Assembly: GCF_041956535.1 (NCBI RefSeq)
Contig: NW_027192209.1
Coordinates: 322,092 to 386,091 of the forward strand
Direction of reading: 5' to 3'
Source: Calcarisporiella thermophila CBS 279.70
Lineage: Eukaryota; Calcarisporiellomycota
Length of the DNA: 64,000 bases
Part shown: positions 48,372-59,783 of the stretch, one piece after another
Position numbering within the stretch: the stretch's first letter is position 1
Layout: each line of letters starts with the position of its first letter
The notes under the pieces: model-generated
What the model saw: the letters and a program-made list of their open reading frames with translations, nothing else
Told to the model about the DNA's origin: nothing
Databases searched by the model: none
Program-made: the position numbers and the translations under genes

Positions 48372-49262
48372 ATGGGCAAGTTAATGACAACGCGCTATAA
48401 TGATATCTTGAGCCTCAAGGTAGCGCCGCCCCTCGCCCATTTGCCTTGCGTCTCCTTGCCCATGACTAAATTCTGCTTTTAGATGAGAGCGCTGTTTGAT
48501 GAGGCGGACGAGGATTCGGGAAATGAAGTAGGACGGCCGATTCTGCCAAGTGCGTTGGGGACTGGACTGATCCAAGGCTCTTTTCTATCCTATTAGCAGA
48601 GCAGAGCGTTCACATTCGACCAGTTTGTGCAGGCGATCGATGTCAACGACAAGGAGATCCGTAGGCTTTTCTGCTTGTTTTACAAGGTAGAACGATTTTC
48701 TTGCCCTCTGCCTTTCTTCTGATCGCTCAGCCTCTTGACGCCTCTACAGAAAGTAAGATTGCAGCATTTCATCAACAATCCGTGCCAGCATTTCCACCTC
48801 CACCACCGACATTATCGTCGCCATCACCGCCAGAACACCCCCACCCCGATCTACACGCCCTATGGCGCCAGTTTGGGACTCAACAGCAATGGCCGTCGTT
48901 CCCGTCTCTCGCGTCGCTCCCCCGCCCTCATCGGCACGACCGCGGGCGAATCCCTTATTGCCGGGGACCATTCCGACCACGACCTCCCCCACCGGCCGAT
49001 CTTGCGTCGCCTGGCCACCATGCTGCCCATTGACACCGTGGAGGGCGACGTGGAGGCGTTTTTCGATGGCTCGGAGCGCTTTTTGCCACCGCAGGAGGAC
49101 GCGGCGGCCCCGGTGTTTGTCGACGAGGCCTTGAGCGAGCGCAGCGTTGGCGGGGACAGCCGGAGAGAGGAGCCGGCGCAAGCCCCGGCGCGCCCCGGCC
49201 GACTCCCTGCGACTCCCCCGCCGGGTGTCATCTCGCCCCCGCTCTCGCAATCGATAGATTGA
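48372..49262 (+). CDS. Unrecognised protein with an EF-hand-like start and a His-rich segment
   Basis: Four exons are proposed: 48372-48419, 48483-48527, 48597-48686 and 48750-49262, all in phase 0 with good borders, giving 231 residues. The N-terminal part reads ALFDEADEDSGNE followed by FTFDQFVQAI and EIRRLFCLFY, which resembles one EF-hand and the start of a second, but the calcium loop is incomplete. Next comes a His/Arg-rich run (HFHLHHRHYRRHHRQ). After this the protein is low in complexity, with an acidic, Ala/Pro-rich C-terminus. I do not recognise it. The start is uncertain and more exons may lie upstream. The GC-rich third positions and long open frame of the last exon alone would be weak evidence; the in-phase small exons strengthen it. 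Confidence 0.5.
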
Positions 49263-49842
49263 GCCTGCTTGCAGGCCCGCGGCCAGCCCGAGCCGGCACT
49301 GCCACCGCCTCGGCTGGAGACGGCCTGTCTACTTGTATGTATCATTGCACGAGTGCAGTTAGTTTGTAACAGTATCTTTATAAGAGGTCGACTGTATATA
49401 CTCGCCTTGATGGATATGTGTGTGTTCCTCTTCCTCTTCCCTTGTACCTCGCTGTCTTCTGAAATGAAGTCTGCTACCCCTCCTCCCCCCCCCCTATGCC
49501 CTTGCTCGGCATAATTGCAAAAGGAGCAGGCGATTTTCGCGGCGCGGACTCCGCGCCGAGCGCGGATTGGCCGGCGTCCTTCATTAGCCTCAAGCTCCGC
49601 AAGTAAATCTATCTTGGTGATCAGGAGCTTAATTTAAGGTTTGGTGTGGACGCCGTATTTCTACCAGAGCCAGCACCGGTTGGGGGGAGGCGCGTGCTCA
49701 CTTTTCCCTCTCTCCATCCGCTCGTTGATGCATCTTGGCCCGCGAAGGATGCCAGGTTCCCCTCTCTAATCCCCTCCAAGCTTCTCTCCACACCACACCC
49801 GCCCCCCTCTAATCGCTTCCTCCCATTCACTATCCAACCATA
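49263..49842. other. Intergenic between tandem plus-strand genes
   Basis: 580 bp with pyrimidine-rich tracts before the next ATG (49755-49835). A GC-rich patch with local dyad symmetry (gcgcggactccgcgccgagcg, about 49538-49562) occurs in the middle. No gene is seen. Confidence 0.45.
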
Positions 49843-50967
49843 ATGCGGATTCTGTCCCTTGTATACCCATGTGCATTGATTCTCCTCCCCCTTCTCTTCG
49901 CCTTGGCCGTCGATTCCGCCTCGTATGATGGCAGCGCAATCGGCTCGCCCGCGATCGCACGCCCTCTGCGATGGGCACGGCGGAGCATCGGTGGAGATGA
50001 GAAGGCGAAGCCCTCGAAGACGAGTCCGGCCCAGGTGGCCCAGCCGCTGACCCCGACCGAGCGAGAAAAGGCGCCAAAGTCAACCCCGACCAAGGCTGAA
50101 GACGCCATCCCGGCTGAGACGCGGCCCAGCAAACAGGTCGTGCCAAGCGAACAGGCAGAGTCTCCGGCTTCGGCGGATCGCAGCGCCACCAAGCGCAAAG
50201 ACCCGGAACCAACGGCTAGCGACGAGCCGGTCCCGAGTCCGCGCATCATGGACATTCCCGGGAACAAGACGTCTAGATCGGGCGAAGAGATCAAGGACTC
50301 CCAGATGCCCTCCTCCAACCTCACCATTCTCATGGCCACCACGCACAGCCCCGATCAAGGGAACTCGACCCTCCCCACCAAAAAGCCGGGCAAGAACATC
50401 CAGCTGAATATCTATGACGGCGGGGAGACCCCCCCGTCCGAGGGCGCGTGCTCCCAGTCCTCCCCGTATGACCCCACCTCCTCCGCCTCGGGAATCTGCG
50501 GCGTTGCGTCCAGGTTCGCCGAGCCCACAGGCACCAACCCCTCCGGCGAATCCGATAAGTCGATCAACAAGCCCACCAGCAAGACCGACGGCTCGGCCTC
50601 GCCCCCGACACGCTCCCATACCACGCCGACCCCCACTACCACAACCACCACCACAACTTCCCCCGCGGCGGCGGCGGAGGAAGAGGCGCATCCTCGCAAG
50701 GAGGAAAAGCACAGCGCCTCTCCTCTGACCGCTCACCCCACGGAGCCCGCCACCCCCTTCTGCAAGGTATACGACTGTGTGGGGCCCATGGAGACCGTGC
50801 TGCTGGTGCCCACCGCTCCCGTCCCCACCCTGCCGATTTCCCCGCCCAAGTTCGTGCTGCGCCCCGGCGAAGGCATTGCCGCCTCCGTCTCCTCGCCCAA
50901 TCTCGCCATCCCCCGCACTCTGCTTCTCGCCCTGTCGCTCCTCCTCGTGAACCTCCCCCACCTCTGA
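49843..50967 (+). CDS. Secreted mucin-like protein, probably GPI-anchored
   Basis: A single open frame of 374 residues. The N-terminus is a clear signal peptide (LSLVYPCALILLPLLFALAV), followed within 30 residues by a dibasic RWARRS that could be a Kex2 site. The middle is Ser/Thr/Pro/Lys-rich with a run of eight Thr, fitting heavy O-glycosylation, and has a few N-glycosylation sequons (NKTS, NLTI, NSTL). Four Cys occur, two around position 205 and two in CKVYDCVG. The C-terminus is a hydrophobic tail (LLLALSLLLVNL) after a Ser-Ser-Pro stretch, as in GPI-anchor signals. No family is recognised. It is likely a cell-surface or wall protein. The long antisense frame is a GC-composition shadow. 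Confidence 0.7.
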   Translation: MRILSLVYPCALILLPLLFALAVDSASYDGSAIGSPAIARPLRWARRSIGGDEKAKPSKTSPAQVAQPLTPTEREKAPKSTPTKAEDAIPAETRPSKQVVPSEQAESPASADRSATKRKDPEPTASDEPVPSPRIMDIPGNKTSRSGEEIKDSQMPSSNLTILMATTHSPDQGNSTLPTKKPGKNIQLNIYDGGETPPSEGACSQSSPYDPTSSASGICGVASRFAEPTGTNPSGESDKSINKPTSKTDGSASPPTRSHTTPTPTTTTTTTTSPAAAAEEEAHPRKEEKHSASPLTAHPTEPATPFCKVYDCVGPMETVLLVPTAPVPTLPISPPKFVLRPGEGIAASVSSPNLAIPRTLLLALSLLLVNLPHL

Positions 50968-51492
50968 CCCCCGTGGGCAGCCGTGTTTTTTTTATTTCTG
51001 TCTGTTGCCGACTGTAGAAACTTAGTATTTAATATATGTAAATGGTATACCCCCCTCACCGCCGATCACCCCTCCATCCTCGGGCCTCGCTGCTTGAGCT
51101 CAAAAGGATATAGGATTTATTCTTTTACAAAAAAAACTTCGGAAGTAAATAAAACATAAAAAAAATAGAATCATAAAATAGTAGTATCAAGAAAAGAAAA
51201 ACAATTTTTATATCGAGAGGGAACAAGTGAGAAGAGGAGGAGGAGACAAATAAAAATAGAGTGGATCCCAAGAAGCGAGGGAGCATTTCCTAAGGTCTAA
51301 AAAGGGTTCGGTGATGGCGTGCGTGTCCGTGTGGAAGAGTCAAGAAGAGGGGGAGGCAAGAAGAATAAGAATAATAAAAATAAGCATAGGAATAACATAA
51401 AACAGGAGGAGAAAAGGGATGCAAGAAAGAGGGCGAAGAGAGGAGCCAAGAAGATTAAAGAGGTGGAAGGCTATCTCCCCCCCCCCCCCAGC
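50968..51492. other. Convergent 3' intergenic region
   Basis: 525 bp between the mucin-like gene (+) and CDC24 (-). It is purine-rich on the plus strand (about 51180-51480), reflecting a pyrimidine-rich 3' region of CDC24 on the minus strand, and ends in a run of C at 51479-51489. No gene is seen. Confidence 0.5.
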
Positions 51493-54448
51493 TCACGACA
51501 CAAAGAGATTCACCACGGTCGACCCGCAAGCTTCAAACGCCATCTGCACGTCGTCGTCGGACCGAATGGTCACCAGGTCCCCGTCCTCGTCGACGTACTT
51601 GATGCGGAGGGGGGGGATCGACACCTCGCCCGCCTCCTCCCCGCCGCCCTTCCCGGCCACCAGCCGCATCTTGCGCTCCACCTTGTCGGCCAGCTCGCGA
51701 TACCCGATGCCGGTGGACGCCATGATCACGTACACATCCTCGCCGTAGTTGACCTTGATGCGGATGGAGGGGCCGTTGGAGACGGGCGACGGAAGGGGCG
51801 ACTCTGCGTCGGAGGAGGGGATCTGCGGGAGAGGAGGCACCTCCTCCACCGAGCCCGCCATATGGTTTGGCGTCGGCTTGCGGACGTGGAGCGGCTGGTG
51901 CGGATTGCTCTGAGAGCGAAGCCGCGTTCGCGCAAATTCGCCCCGGGGCATCCGCGGCTGCGCGGGAGGCGCCTGCCCGTTCCCGGCCCCGTTGTAGTAC
52001 AGCCCCAGCCCCACGTTGGCGCCCGTGCGTGCCGTGGTCATGTCCGACTGAGAGCGCATCAGCGGGGGCTGCGGGAAGTCGAGCTCCTCCTCGTCGCCCG
52101 CGCGGGAATGGGGGTCCTGCTCCGCCATCATAAACTTGGCAAAGGTGTCGGCGGTCAGGGGGGAGGACGAGGCGGAGTGGGCGTCCCGCAGGGAGCCTCG
52201 GTTGCGGGGATGGGGCGGGTGGGTGGAGTCATGGGGGGAATACACCAGGGTGCTCGAGCTGCTGTACTCGGTGGGAAGGGTGGAGCCGGAGTAGACGCTC
52301 GACATGGTAGCCGCGGTGGAGGCCGAGAAGGATCTAGGCAGCGGGGGGACGTGGGGGTTGGCGCCCGGCTGGGCGTACTGCCGGGCCATATGGGGGAGAG
52401 GGGGCGTCTGGCTGCCCCAGTAGGCAAAGCTGGAGCTATCCTCGGTCCGCGCGCGCGGCCGAGCACCGGTGGCCTGTGTTTTGCGGGCATATTGGACCGA
52501 GGTGCTCCTGGGCTTCGCTACCTCGCCGTCGCCCCCCTCCTCGGACTCGAACTCATCGTCGTACACGGAGCTAGGGTAGTCCTCGGTGGTGGGCGACCGC
52601 AAATCCATGCTCTGCATCGCAGAGGATAGGCCCGACCGCCTTGCGGACTGGGCGCCTCCGTTCTGCTGGATCTCGCTTACCAGCTTGTTGAGCAGCGGCT
52701 CCCACTGCTGGAGCACCTCCTCGTTTCGGCACTTGAGAACAAACGACTCCATCTCCACGTCGGACCAGAACACCTTCAAGGTATAGACCCCTAGAGGGAA
52801 AGAGCGATGGGTTAGAAACCTTCCCCGCTTCCAAAGCCAGCGCATGCAAAAGCAAAATACCATTCCGCGCCGTATTCATGATGATGTTGATATTGGCGAT
52901 TGGAACCTTGAGCTTCAGCACTAGACTCCCCCTCCGCTTCTTCATCAGGGTAATCGAGTTGGTCTTTGTGTTTTTTCGGTTTTTATCCCCCACGTATTTG
53001 AAGAACAGGAGGGCGCGCTCGAAGAGATACACCTTCATTTCCCGCTCCATGTCATTGCTTGACATGATAAACGTCTCCACCAGCACCAGCTCCCCAAGGT
53101 TGTCCAGCGTGAGGCCCTAGAAACGAACGTTAGTGACCGGGTGGAAATCGCCCTTAAAGATTCCCACTCGTGCTTACCTTCCAATCATCCACCCGGGTCT
53201 TGAGCTCCTCGACCATCAGCGCATTCTCTTGCTTGCGTTTGGTCTCGTTCACCTTGTCCACCACGCGCTTTATTGCGTTGAGCCCGTCCGTCTGCTCCTG
53301 GAAATACGGATGTGACTTGTCCGTGTATTTGTTTAGCTCCGCCATGAGGAGGGAGTATTTGCACACGCGCTGGACCGGCTTGATAAGGAGAGAGGGGAGC
53401 TCGTAGGTCGGCTCCACGAGCTCCGACAGCTTCATAAGGTTGGGGGTCTCCTGCACGGCCAGGTCAAGTGCCGAGGAGTAGTTTGTACAGTAGGGCTCGT
53501 AGACGCTGAATGCATCCTCCATGCGGACAAAAAGCTCGCCGAACCGCTGCTCCGCCGGCGGTTTGTCCGCATTGGCCTCCAATGCCATGAGAAAGCGTCG
53601 CTGAAAGTCCACGAGCGCGTTGAGGTTGGCAAAGAGGTGGTGGATCGTGTCGGCAGAGACGACTTGCTGGGCTTGCAGCTGGTTCATATAATTTTGTAGG
53701 ATCTCGAGGTCCTGCACATACTTGAGTTCGGTTGTGCGCAGCTCATTGACAACCTTGGCCCGCGAGTCCAGCGGGAGCTGCTCGCCGTCATCGGTTGCCT
53801 CCTTGTTTTTTGGCTCCTGCAAGACCCCCTTCTCCTCCAGCCTGTCGAGCACAATGTTTATTGTCCGGACAACCTAGGTTAAAATGGATGGGCCGGCATT
53901 AGTGGGAATGGAATGGAACCATCCATTGCACAGGGCATCGGAATGCTCACCTTGACGAACCCGTTAGTGTTGTTTTGGAATACATCCGTGATGCTAAACA
54001 GACTATCCTCGGCCAACTTGAGTTGGTCGCGACACGCTAATAGAAAATGGTATACACTAGCTTTACACTGATTAGCATTGCTAAGGTTCTCCGAGTTGAC
54101 GCGCAACGGTTTTTCAGGATCTAAGGCGTTAAAGAGGGCGCATAGAGAATATCCCTTGCGACATATCTGCCACAAAATATGGAGCGGATCGTCTTCAAAA
54201 AGGGGCGGTGGCAATTCGGTAGAGCCACCCGGGGTGAGCGGAGGCGGAGGGTCGTCAGATATATTGAGGAATTCGTCAAAGCCCGGCACTCGCTTCAGGC
54301 GGTCAAGCACCGACCGACAGAGATGGTAAAGTGATGCTGCGGGAGAGGCAGGCTTGTTGGTGATGGATGCAGATGGCATGGGCTGTTCAATGGCAATTCC
54401 TGACGCGGGTGACGTATTTGTATGCGTGCTACGTCTTACCGTGGCCAT
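51493..54448 (-). CDS. CDC24: Cdc24-type Rho/Cdc42 guanine-nucleotide exchange factor
   Basis: Four exons, 54448-53951, 53873-53178, 53116-52861 and 52790-51493, splice in phase to 915 residues. Domains in order: an N-terminal calponin-homology-like Cdc24 region (SLYHLCRSVLDRLKRVPGF, then HILWQICRKGYSLCALFNAL); a DH domain (VVNELRTTELKYVQDLEIL, then LIKPVQRVCKYSLLMAEL); a PH domain (MKVYLFERALLFFK, then GVYTLKVFWSDVEMESFVLK); a Ser/Pro-rich linker; and a C-terminal PB1 domain (IRIKVNYGEDVYVIM, then LRIKYVDEDGDLVTIRSDDDV). This is the complete Cdc24 layout: DH-PH loads Cdc42 with GTP at sites of polar growth, and PB1 binds Bem1-like scaffolds. The acidic OPCA side of PB1 is present. The linker has many SP/TP sites suited to kinase control. 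Confidence 0.96.
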
Positions 54449-56756
54449 TATAAGGGAAGGCTGATTGGATAGGATCGATCGTCAATAAACCTGGCTGATC
54501 GATGGTAATGTGATGGAGGGGGCCGCGGATGCAAGTAGATGAATGTTAAATACAAACTTTTTCAATGATCGATTTCGACACAAATCTACAGTGGAGATTG
54601 GATAACTTGGAGGCGGAGAGTGCTGTTGAGAAATTCCAGGTTAATCAATGTGCCGGATGGTTCCTGTTTCGGCAGGAGATGATGTTCGATGACTACCAAC
54701 GAGGAATGCAATTACAGAACAATGGAGTTTGGATGCGAAGATGGAAAGAGAAGTAGAAAAGGGCGGTGGCGGCGGGGGGGGAGGGGGATTGAGGATGGAC
54801 AGCCTGTATCCAGGGGATGGTGTTCCAATCTGAAGAGGAAATCCCGAAAGATGCGATATAATTCAAACCCACCAGTGGGGAGAGAGCAGGACCTGTCAGA
54901 TGATGGGCAATGGCCGCATTAGTTGGATGGGATTCGAGAACAGGAGAGCAGCGCTGAGCACTCACCAGACTTAGGCACACGCGCACGCTGAGATGGCTAG
55001 AATTTAAATTAGTACTCGCTCGCAGAGAGAGATCTTAGTTGAGGGATTCGAACATGAAGAAAAACTGTGACGAACATAAAAAAAAAAGAAAAAAGGGGTA
55101 ACCAAAACTCAATCAATCGTCAATTGAGCGTGAGCGAGGTTGGGTCGGCCGTCGAACGACAGAAATTACGGACCAAGACTGATTCCAGCGCCTCGGTTGA
55201 TTATTTAAGATAAAATGGCGGTCAGAAAACTACCACTACAGCCTTTGCTCGATGGTCACCTGCGCGGTTCCGGCCGCCCTCCCCGTCCCCTTGCCCACAA
55301 GCGTCTTAGACCACTGGGCGCAATCCCTGGAATTTCGGATGCTGGAAACTTCCCGTAGAACCGGCTCTGCTGGCCGCTCCAGCACAACACACGGTCGCCC
55401 GGGGCTGGGCCGACCAGTGTTGGGCGCACTGGCGCCGTCCATAGAGGTCCCCCCCACATGGCTTCCCGAGAAGCCATATGTCGATGTCCCTCGAAACCAT
55501 ACAGGCTGCACTCAATATGAGCACATATTGATCACGAGGTATTTGTGCAAATTGCAATGGATATGAGAGCCACCGGGTTCATGCTCATGCAAATCCAGCG
55601 TCGCATGAATCGGGAGGAGGTGGCTGGAGTCCAAGTCAGCAACTGGCCCAGCTAGCTGGGAAGGAGATCTCCCGGTTGCGGGTGGGCCGCTCTCCTCGGG
55701 ATGCCTCAGAATCGCGAGGGGCACATTCTATGGTGTTGCTGTCAGATGCACATTTTCATCACAGTGCGACCGAATTGCATCATTTCCCCCTAGCACCCCT
55801 TCCACCTAGAATCTGACCAACTAGGCCCCTATATATGACTTACCCATCCAGCCGCCTACATGCCTTTGCTGCTCGCTTCTACAAAAGCCGGTGGCCCGTT
55901 TGGCGCCAAACCCAAGCACTGGCTTTCTGGTGCTTTCACTGCAGCAGCGTTTATGTCCGAAAATTGGCAGCGTGTAAGGAGGCTCCCGAGTTTTGGCCGT
56001 AAATGCGTGCAACAATTGTAATGGAATATCACTTGGATAAGTGCCAAACGAGGTCTCCAATGACGTCCCCTCGTGGTGGTCCGGCTACGACAACGAACCA
56101 GACCGAACTATAAAACCTCTATGCAAGCTGTAACCTGAAGGTTTCACGACGAGTAAATATACGGTACGCGGTGAACCCCAGATTGCGAAGATTGGATTGC
56201 GATTCATGGCATTAAAGCAGCCACCTAACTTCGAGGGGCTCCAGTCCTTTCAGTCAGGGCTATATTCCGGCCTCTATCCTCAAAGCTATGTTGAGTGTGC
56301 TTCCAGGCCCATATGTGAACTGGAGGAGGGGCACCCTTTTCCAATCTCGCTAGATGGTCTCATTGCTAACACATTTTCTCCGGGTTTCACCCGATCAATA
56401 TACTTCTTAATCGATCCAATCAAAATGGGGGGCAAGGTTGAGCGAATTATGACTGGATTGAAATGTTTCTGAAATCTGCCATTGGAATTCACCTCATATG
56501 GTGGGAAGTCTTAGGACGATTCGTCAGTAAAACGGTAAGAAAGGGTAGGTTAGGTAGGTTCTCGGTTTTTGATTTTTCAAAAATACTCTAGAAATTTTAT
56601 TAGGGGAGGAGCTGCTAATAAATAATATTTTATGCTGACGCTTGGGATGGAGTACCGGACTTTAGTAAATCCAAAAAACTGGCTTTGGACATGGATGATA
56701 CTAAAATTTCAAATACCGGTTAGAAATGGTCAAAAATAGCTGTTGAACAACCTATT
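54449..56756. other. 2.3-kb gene-free region
   Basis: The longest stretch without a gene in the window, between the CDC24 start (minus) and the RRP15 stop (minus). Frames such as 55252-55566 and 56197-56472 exist but lack a convincing start or family. No tRNA, snRNA or rRNA segment was recognised by eye. It could hold a long CDC24 regulatory region or an untranslated transcript. Confidence 0.4.
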
Positions 56757-57708
56757 CTACGCACCATCTTTTGCTCTCTCTATTGCTGTTGTCGTCTTAG
56801 ACTTCGTCTGCGCAGCATTAACAGCCTCCTCGGTTGTTTTTTGCTGTATGCGAATGGCGTTGAATAGTTTCACGACTATTAGAGAAACAATAATAAAACA
56901 TCTTAAGGATACACCACTAGGACCTCCAGAAAACATCCAAGATACATTACCTCCGCGTGTGGCAATTTTTCTCAGCTTCTTCTCATACTCGAAGTTGCTG
57001 TAGTCCGGTTTCACACGATCTCTTGATTCAAGTTTCTTCTTCTCTGCCGCGAGAATTTTACGAGCCTTGTACTCGAGCTTTTCTTCCTCGAGTTTACGCT
57101 CTGCACCTTTAGCACGCGCTAGAATGGGTTGCTGATTAAATTTTTTTGGAAGAGAGGCTGATTAGAGGCGAGAATTTGGATAGTTTGCCGAAGATAAATG
57201 AACTTACTTTGCGGTCTGTCGCCTTAAGCTGACTGCCCAAAATTTTGCCCATGGCATCTGCGAAGCTCTCAGGATTAGCATTCTTCCGGCGTTCTATTCA
57301 AAATTTCCAATAAGTTTACAAAAAATGATATGCATTGTCACAGTATATACTTGCTTTTGGTCGGCTTCTCTAATCCCGTCAAGTCATCTTCGTCATCGCC
57401 ATCGTCATCTTCCTCCTCTCCATCAGCCCCTTCTTCTTCTTCTTCGTCGGTTTCATTTTCTTCATTTGCTTCACCTTCAGAATCCTCCTCGTCTCTCTCA
57501 GCTTCTGAATTGTCTATACCAGCAAGTTTTATGAGTAAATTTTTGCCTTGAGCATAATTCATGATCCCCTACCTGACTCTGCCTCTGCATATTCGTCATT
57601 TAGTAACTCGCTATCTTCTACAAATTCTTTGGCTGAACTAGCCTGCTCTTCTGCTTTGTCGTTTTTCTTTTCGGTCTTCTTTGACGATAACTTTCTTTTG
57701 CGCTGCAT
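56757..57708 (-). CDS. RRP15: Ribosomal RNA-processing protein 15 (RRP15)
   Basis: Five exons, 57708-57573, 57513-57355, 57293-57208, 57131-56951 and 56875-56757, give 226 residues. A Lys-rich start and a long Asp/Glu stretch are followed by the conserved domain: NPESFADAMGKILGSQLKAT, KLEEEKLEYKARKILAAEKK and EYEKKLRKIATRGVVKLFNA. This matches Rrp15, a nucleolar factor needed for early 60S pre-ribosome maturation. The second intron uses a GC donor (A|GCAAGT) with a normal TAG acceptor; the neighbouring GT would shift the frame, while the GC site rebuilds PTKKRRKNANPESF exactly. The gene shares a 144-bp divergent promoter with TSR4. Confidence 0.93.
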
Positions 57709-57852
57709 GTTGATATATAGATAGAATAGAGAAAATGAATGGTGTTAGCGGCAAATCACAAATTTGTTTATTTATTATTAAGTAGTCACACGGCTTATAG
57801 GAATCGCAAAAACCCCTTTTAAACATTATAACCAAATATATATCCATAGAAT
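57709..57852. promoter_or_regulatory. Divergent promoter shared by RRP15 and TSR4
   Basis: 144 bp separate the two ATGs on opposite strands. It is AT-rich with a cAAAAACCCCttttaaac element in the middle. Both products act in ribosome assembly, so co-regulation is likely; no factor site is proven. Confidence 0.6.
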
Positions 57853-59605
57853 ATGTCGACACCAAAAAAACCAAGTGGGAAAACCACTTCTAATCATCAT
57901 ATTTCATCTCCAAAACATCAAAATTCATCAACCAAGACCCCTGCTAAAAAGTCTAAATCCTCCACTGCTCCACATAACTCTACGTCTACCCCTCGAGATT
58001 CTACTCCAAAATCTCTCCCTCCCAAGAAGCAACAGCGAAAGGAGCAGGTCCACCCGGTACTTTTAGGACTTCCCGATGGCCCCGCCGATGAGGATGAAGT
58101 TGATGCTCAAGTGACAAAGATCGGGGGCAAACCGGTAAGCCCTAAATGGTAGCTGGGGGAGTGCTAATGCACTAATTACAATTCTCGGTTTAGAATTGGC
58201 TTCTACCTGGCCAGGCCCCCTCTGGAAATATAATAATCTGTGATTATTGTGGCAATGCAATTTTCCTTTTGCTGCAGGCTTATGTTCCGCTGGAAAATTC
58301 CGTTTATGATCGAGTTATTTACGTTTGGGGCTGCAATCGAAAGCAATGTATGCGACGCGACCGAAGTTTCCGTGTATTGCGTGCTCACCGCATGGACGAG
58401 GAGTATGCACAGCAATTAGCTCGGAAAGAAAAAGAAAAGGCAAAGAAAGCCGAGGCCAAGTCAGCGACTGGAGTTCTCGGAGCTGGATTTAATGTAACTC
58501 CCCCCCCATTATTTATAACGACTTCCAACCTCTCTTAATTTAACTTCAAAATTGGATAGTTTGGAGACGTTTGGAATACAACGAAAGATGAGGAGGTCAT
58601 CCTAAACAACAACCCCTCCCCCGAAAACGCGTCTACTAGCTCCGGATTATCAGAAAATACCTCGGTGACGAAAGAGGACACTACCAATAAGGAAGGAGAC
58701 GTCTCTTCGCTTAACATGTCACAGGACCAAGAAATTGCCGGAGCATTCAAACAGCAATTAAATATTCAATCCGAACCTCCTCAAGCCGACAAGCTTCGTA
58801 TGTTTACTGTTCTAAAATGGGGCTCCATCCTGATCTTCGAGCTTACTCATCACACTATTCTCTATAGCATGGCCATCCACATTCCCAGCTTTTCCTAGTT
58901 TCTATCTCTATATATCGGAAGAAGTGCTTGACGAGACATTTGATTACACTGGTTTTGACGAATCCAAATACAGCCAATACTATAGCATCCAGGAAGAGGT
59001 AGGAGAGGAAGAAGCAGAGGAGGGCGCCACGTGGACCGGAGAAGTTTACGAGAAAACAACGCTCCCTAATGGAATGGACAAGGGTTTCAAAAAGTTTGCT
59101 GAGCGAGTGGCAGAATGGCCGGAGCAGTGTGTGCGGTAAGCATGTCCTTCGAAGTAACCAGACGAACAACCCTAACCCTACTGAAATGTATAGATATGAC
59201 AAAGGGAGTACCCCCCTCTTCTATTCCAACAGTGACCAGGTCGCCTCTCTCCTCCACTCCGCATCCCCTCGTCACAAAGATTCCCAATTCACCACGACGA
59301 GATTGGCTCCTTGTCCCTACTGTGGAGGAGCCCGCACATTTGAATTTCAGCTCATGCCCAATGTCCTTTCCTTGCTGCCTACTGAGCGCTACGCAGAAGG
59401 AGGGGCGGAGAGCCTGCTTGAGGCTGCAAAACAGGCCACCTTGGAAAGCAAACCGCTTAATGGGCTGGCCCGGTTCGATCTGGGGATGGAATGGGGAACC
59501 ATTTTAGTATTCACTTGCGAGAACGATTGCAATGGCGGTCTCCCCGACCGTTCTGATGAAGTATATTATTTCGAAGAATTAGCTCTTGTACAGTACGAGG
59601 ATTAA
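57853..59605 (+). CDS. TSR4: TSR4/PDCD2-family 40S ribosome assembly chaperone
   Basis: Five exons, 57853-58134, 58194-58493, 58560-58797, 58868-59135 and 59194-59605, join in phase to 499 residues. After a Ser/Lys-rich start comes the zinc-binding segment IICDYCGNAIFLLLQAYVPL, then VWGCNRKQC and the block SFRVLRAHRMDEEYA. The C-terminal PDCD2_C domain has PAFPSFYLYISEE, the Cys pair PCPYCGGARTFEFQLMPNVL, then GMEWGTILVFTC and a terminal acidic end. Tsr4/PDCD2 binds nascent uS5 (Rps2) and guards it until it enters the 40S subunit. The middle is an acidic linker. The stop at 59605 is followed by an AATAAA-like signal (59614). Confidence 0.93.
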
Positions 59606-59783
59606 GAATGCAGTAATAAATCAATAATGAGCTGTTTATTTTTTTTTTTCTCACTGAAAATGAGAAGTAAAAGCTGAATATCCACTAATTTATGAAGATT
59701 TAGGCCAAAGTTAAACAGTATAATAATGAGGGAAAGAAAATTGAATAGAAAAAAAAAAAGAACGATTAAAATAGAAATAAATT

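Noticed and set aside
48744-49250. A 168-codon minus-strand frame
   Set aside because: Antisense to the last exon of the orphan gene; Arg/Gly-rich shadow.
50080-50961. A 293-codon Gly/Arg-rich minus-strand frame
   Set aside because: Antisense to the mucin-like gene, without signal or domain; the sense frame has a signal peptide and hydrophobic tail.
51319-52629. A 436-codon plus-strand frame
   Set aside because: It lies antisense to the GC-rich last exon of CDC24, is rich in Arg/Gly/His, and has no family features. It is a composition shadow.
55030-55060. Possible tRNA B box (reverse strand GTTCGAATCCC)
   Set aside because: The surrounding bases do not form a T stem or acceptor stem, and no A box fits upstream.
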